Assembly: GCA_955652395.1 (NCBI GenBank)
Contig: CATPBJ010000181.1
Location: forward strand, 1 to 45,556
Source of the DNA: an uncultured Terriglobales bacterium
GTDB lineage: Bacteria; Acidobacteriota; Terriglobia; Terriglobales; Acidobacteriaceae
DNA: 45,556 bases
Reading direction: 5' to 3'
In this document: in pieces, positions 43,094 to 45,556 of the stretch
How positions within the stretch are numbered: the first letter of the stretch is position 1
Layout of the letters: each line of letters opens with the position of its first letter
The notes under the pieces: model-generated
What the model saw: the letters and a program-made list of their open reading frames with translations, nothing else
The model's database searches: none
Told to the model about the DNA's origin: nothing
Position numbers and translations under genes: made by a program

Positions 43094-45556
43094 ATGAAGT
43101 TCCGCGTGCTTTTGCTTGGTGTTTTTCTGTCACTTTCGCTGGCTGTGGTCGCGCAGGACACAGGGTCGATAACGGGTGCAGTGACTGATCCCAGCGGCGC
43201 TGCGGTGTCGGGCGCCCCGGTGACCCTGAGCAATCCCGAACGTGGCATTAATCGCTCGACCACAACCAATGAAAGCGGAGACTACCTGTTTGGTGCCGTG
43301 GGGAGCGGTTCCTACGACCTGGTAGTAGCGGCTGCTGGGTTCAAGAAGTACCAAGCCAAGGGAGTCAAGCTGCAGGTTGGGCAAAAAGCTCGGGCAGATG
43401 TCGCTCTGCAAGTGGGTGCCGCCAATACCACGGTCGAGGTTGAGGGGGTGACCGTCGCGCAAGTCGAAACCCAGTCCTCCGACCTTTCCGGCGTGGTCAC
43501 CGGCAAGGAAGTAACCCAGTTGGAGCTGAACGGACGCAACTTTACGCAGCTCGCGACCCTGGTGCCGGGGGTAAGCAACCAATCGGGACAGGATGACGCC
43601 GGCGTAGGCGTCGGCGGAAACGTTGCCTTCAGCATGAACGGCGGCCGCACCGAGTACAACAACTGGGAGCTGGACAGCGGCGACAACATGGATAACGGCA
43701 GCAACACAACGTTGAACGTCTATCCCAGCCTGGAGGCCATCGCCGAATTCAAAGTGCTCACTTCGAATTACGGCGCCCAGTACGGCCGCAACAGTTCCGG
43801 CACGGTGGAAGTTGAGACCAAATCCGGCACCCGAAGCTTTCACGGCAATGCCTACGAATTCGTGCGCAATGACATTTTTAACGCCAATACATTCCCCCAG
43901 AGCAGCGTGCCGCCGTACAAGAAGAACGATTTCGGCTACACCATCGGCGGGCCGGTTTTTATTCCCGGGCTTTACAACAAGGACCGAAGCAAGACCTTTT
44001 TCTTTTGGTCGCAGGAATGGCGGCGGGAGCGTGTCCCGGCAAATCTGGGCAGTGTCATCGTGCCGACCTTGGCGGAGCGCAGCGGTAATTTCAGCGATCT
44101 TTGTCCGGGCACCAATTGCCCGATTGATCCTGGTACGGGCCTGCCATTCCCCGGAAACATCGTACCCGTCGATACCGTGAACTCCCCAGCGCTGGTAGCC
44201 CAAATTCCAGAGCCCACGTCAGGGACGAACACCTGGAATGCTTCTCCCACCCTGCCCACCACGTGGCGGGAGGAATTGATCCGTGTGGACCACAATTTCA
44301 GCGACAGAGTTCGCGGCACTTTCCGCTACATCCACGACTCCTGGAACCAGACTTATCCGACGCCCCTGTGGACTAACATCGGCACCTTTCCGACCATCCA
44401 GACCGCTTTTGGTGGTCCGGGTCTCAGCATGGTGGCGCGCCTGACTGCGACCGCCTCTCCTACTTTGCTGAACGAGTTTGTCGCCAGCTACACCACCGAC
44501 CACATAACGCTGAGTCCGATTGGTGCGTTTAAGCGGCCAGCCAGCATGTCCTTTGGCTTGTTTCCGGGCGTAGACCAAGGCAAAGTTCCAGGCATTAATC
44601 TCGGGGGCGGCGGTATCTTCAATTTCGGGGAAGATGTAGGCTATCTACCCGGCGGCCCTTACAACTCCAACCCCACCTACACCTATCGTGATAACGTCAC
44701 CAAGATTATTGGAAAGCACAATCTGGTGTTTGGCGCCTATTTTGTGGCCGCCCAGAAGAATGAACTGGCGCAGCCAACAATTGCCACCAACGGCGAGCTC
44801 AGTTTTGCTACTAGTAGTTCGGTCAGCACTGGCAACGCTTTCGCGGACTTGCTGATCGGCCGGGTAGCATCTTTCACCCAGACCAGCGCCCAGCCCAAGT
44901 TCTACAATCGCTACAAAATTTTCGAGCCCTACTTCCAGGATGACTGGCATGTCACCAACCATCTGACTCTGAATCTGGGCTTGCGGGTGAGTCTTTTCGG
45001 AACCTATCGCGAGCGTTACCACAACGAATACAACTTTGATGTCACCCGCTATGTCGCCGGTGGAAGCAGTGTGGATCCCACCGGTGGGCTGGTTATTGGA
45101 GATCCATTCAATGGAGTTGTGCAGTGCGGCGTGACCCAAGGCGTTCCCGATAGTTGTATGAAGGGCCATCTGTTTAACCCTGCACCGCGAATCGGCTTCG
45201 CATGGGATCCGAAGGGCGACGGCAAAACCGCGATTCGAGGCGGTTACGGAATCTTCTTCGAACACACGAACGGCAATGAGGCCAACGCGGAATCATTGGA
45301 GCCTGCCGCTAGTCCGGCGGTGCAAACCATCAGCACGTTCAACCTGACCGCGTATGACCAGATCGTTCCGGTAACGGCCGGTCAATCCAGCCCGCTGGCC
45401 ATGATCTCCATTCCCAACAAGGCGGTTTGGCCCTACGTGCAGCAATGGCACCTCGATGTTCAGCACGAGATTCTTAGAAATACGGTTGCGACGGTGAGCT
45501 ATGTCGGGAGCAAGGGAACCCACCTGACTCGTTTCTTCGATATCAATCAGGTCAAA
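43094..45556 (+). CDS. TonB-dependent receptor, Oar-like, with carboxypeptidase-regulatory domain (partial, 3' end outside)
   Basis: ATG 43094 starts 821 codons open to the window edge. A signal peptide (MKFRVLLLGVFLSLSLAVVA, cut before QD) is followed by a carboxypeptidase-regulatory-like Ig domain (SITGAVTDPSGAAVSGAPVTL, about 22-110), a plug domain (LELNGRNFTQLATLVPGV … GGRTEYNNWELDSGDNMD, AEFKVLTSNYGAQYGRNSSGTVEVETKSGT) and the beginning of the barrel (for example YFQDDWHVTNHLTLNLGLR). It is an outer-membrane transporter, energised by TonB, for an unknown ligand; the neighbouring LacI-type regulator hints at a carbohydrate. Typical length is 1000-1150 residues, so about a quarter is missing. 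Confidence 0.93.
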   Translation, partial: MKFRVLLLGVFLSLSLAVVAQDTGSITGAVTDPSGAAVSGAPVTLSNPERGINRSTTTNESGDYLFGAVGSGSYDLVVAAAGFKKYQAKGVKLQVGQKARADVALQVGAANTTVEVEGVTVAQVETQSSDLSGVVTGKEVTQLELNGRNFTQLATLVPGVSNQSGQDDAGVGVGGNVAFSMNGGRTEYNNWELDSGDNMDNGSNTTLNVYPSLEAIAEFKVLTSNYGAQYGRNSSGTVEVETKSGTRSFHGNAYEFVRNDIFNANTFPQSSVPPYKKNDFGYTIGGPVFIPGLYNKDRSKTFFFWSQEWRRERVPANLGSVIVPTLAERSGNFSDLCPGTNCPIDPGTGLPFPGNIVPVDTVNSPALVAQIPEPTSGTNTWNASPTLPTTWREELIRVDHNFSDRVRGTFRYIHDSWNQTYPTPLWTNIGTFPTIQTAFGGPGLSMVARLTATASPTLLNEFVASYTTDHITLSPIGAFKRPASMSFGLFPGVDQGKVPGINLGGGGIFNFGEDVGYLPGGPYNSNPTYTYRDNVTKIIGKHNLVFGAYFVAAQKNELAQPTIATNGELSFATSSSVSTGNAFADLLIGRVASFTQTSAQPKFYNRYKIFEPYFQDDWHVTNHLTLNLGLRVSLFGTYRERYHNEYNFDVTRYVAGGSSVDPTGGLVIGDPFNGVVQCGVTQGVPDSCMKGHLFNPAPRIGFAWDPKGDGKTAIRGGYGIFFEHTNGNEANAESLEPAASPAVQTISTFNLTAYDQIVPVTAGQSSPLAMISIPNKAVWPYVQQWHLDVQHEILRNTVATVSYVGSKGTHLTRFFDINQVK

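Noticed and set aside
43130-44203. Minus-strand open frame (357 codons) opposite the TonB receptor
   Set aside because: It overlaps conserved plug-domain motifs on the plus strand and has no domain of its own.

Overview
The window looks like a chromosomal segment from a Gram-negative bacterium, most likely an acidobacterium (Acidobacteriota, Koribacter/Terriglobia type). This is inferred from gene content, not from a search. The pointers are: two KDO genes (an LPS outer membrane); a Ser/Thr kinase fused to a TM segment and TPRs; a large SBBP-repeat protein with an unusual membrane-anchored tail; an Oar-like TonB-dependent receptor with an N-terminal carboxypeptidase-regulatory domain; secreted M28B and M13 peptidases; and many short reiterated-word repeats between genes. 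I see no tRNA, rRNA, CRISPR array, insertion sequence or phage gene.

Layout. 1-760: a hicB-hicA toxin-antitoxin pair in which both genes carry a +1 frameshift. 689-7122 (minus): a probable operon pyrG - kdsA - exported Gfo/Idh oxidoreductase - potassium-channel-like protein - kdsD - small hypothetical; pyrG, kdsA and kdsD supply CTP, KDO-8-P and arabinose-5-P for CMP-KDO. 7331-8911 (plus): a secreted protein of unknown function and a GAF-domain protein. 8974-11274 (minus): a PLP amino-acid decarboxylase and a methyltransferase. 11424-16847 (plus): proB-proA, a cysteine-free peroxiredoxin-like protein, an M28B peptidase and a MarC-family membrane protein. 16855-18294 (minus): thiC. 18554-23825 (plus): an M13 peptidase and a kinase-TPR protein, separated by a 30-bp perfect inverted repeat. 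23880-24440 (minus): ppa. 24542-27534 (plus): a cytochrome c maturation cluster ccmE-A-B-C-D, with ccmE of the CxxxY type and no ccmF/G/H. 27615-28004 (minus): a PilZ protein. 28603-31977 (plus): the giant SBBP protein.

32190-38032 is a mixed regulatory and decayed region. A broken TPR-type secreted protein is followed by a soluble histidine kinase and an NtrC-type sigma54 activator (minus, start-stop overlap). A divergent PilZ protein and a receiver-less sigma54 activator follow (plus), then the C-terminal remnant of an S46 peptidase. 38073-41557 (minus): a small membrane protein, an AsmA-family protein and a frameshifted TPR protein. 41676-45556 (plus): a LacI-type repressor followed by a TonB-dependent receptor that runs off the window, a likely regulator-transporter pair.

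The observations most worth following are the HK/NtrC/PilZ/orphan-activator circuit, the Ig-like domain interrupted by a transmembrane hairpin in the SBBP protein, the CxxxY CcmE cluster, the cysteine-free peroxiredoxin, the hairpin repeat inserted in frame into kdsD, and the families of dispersed repeats.
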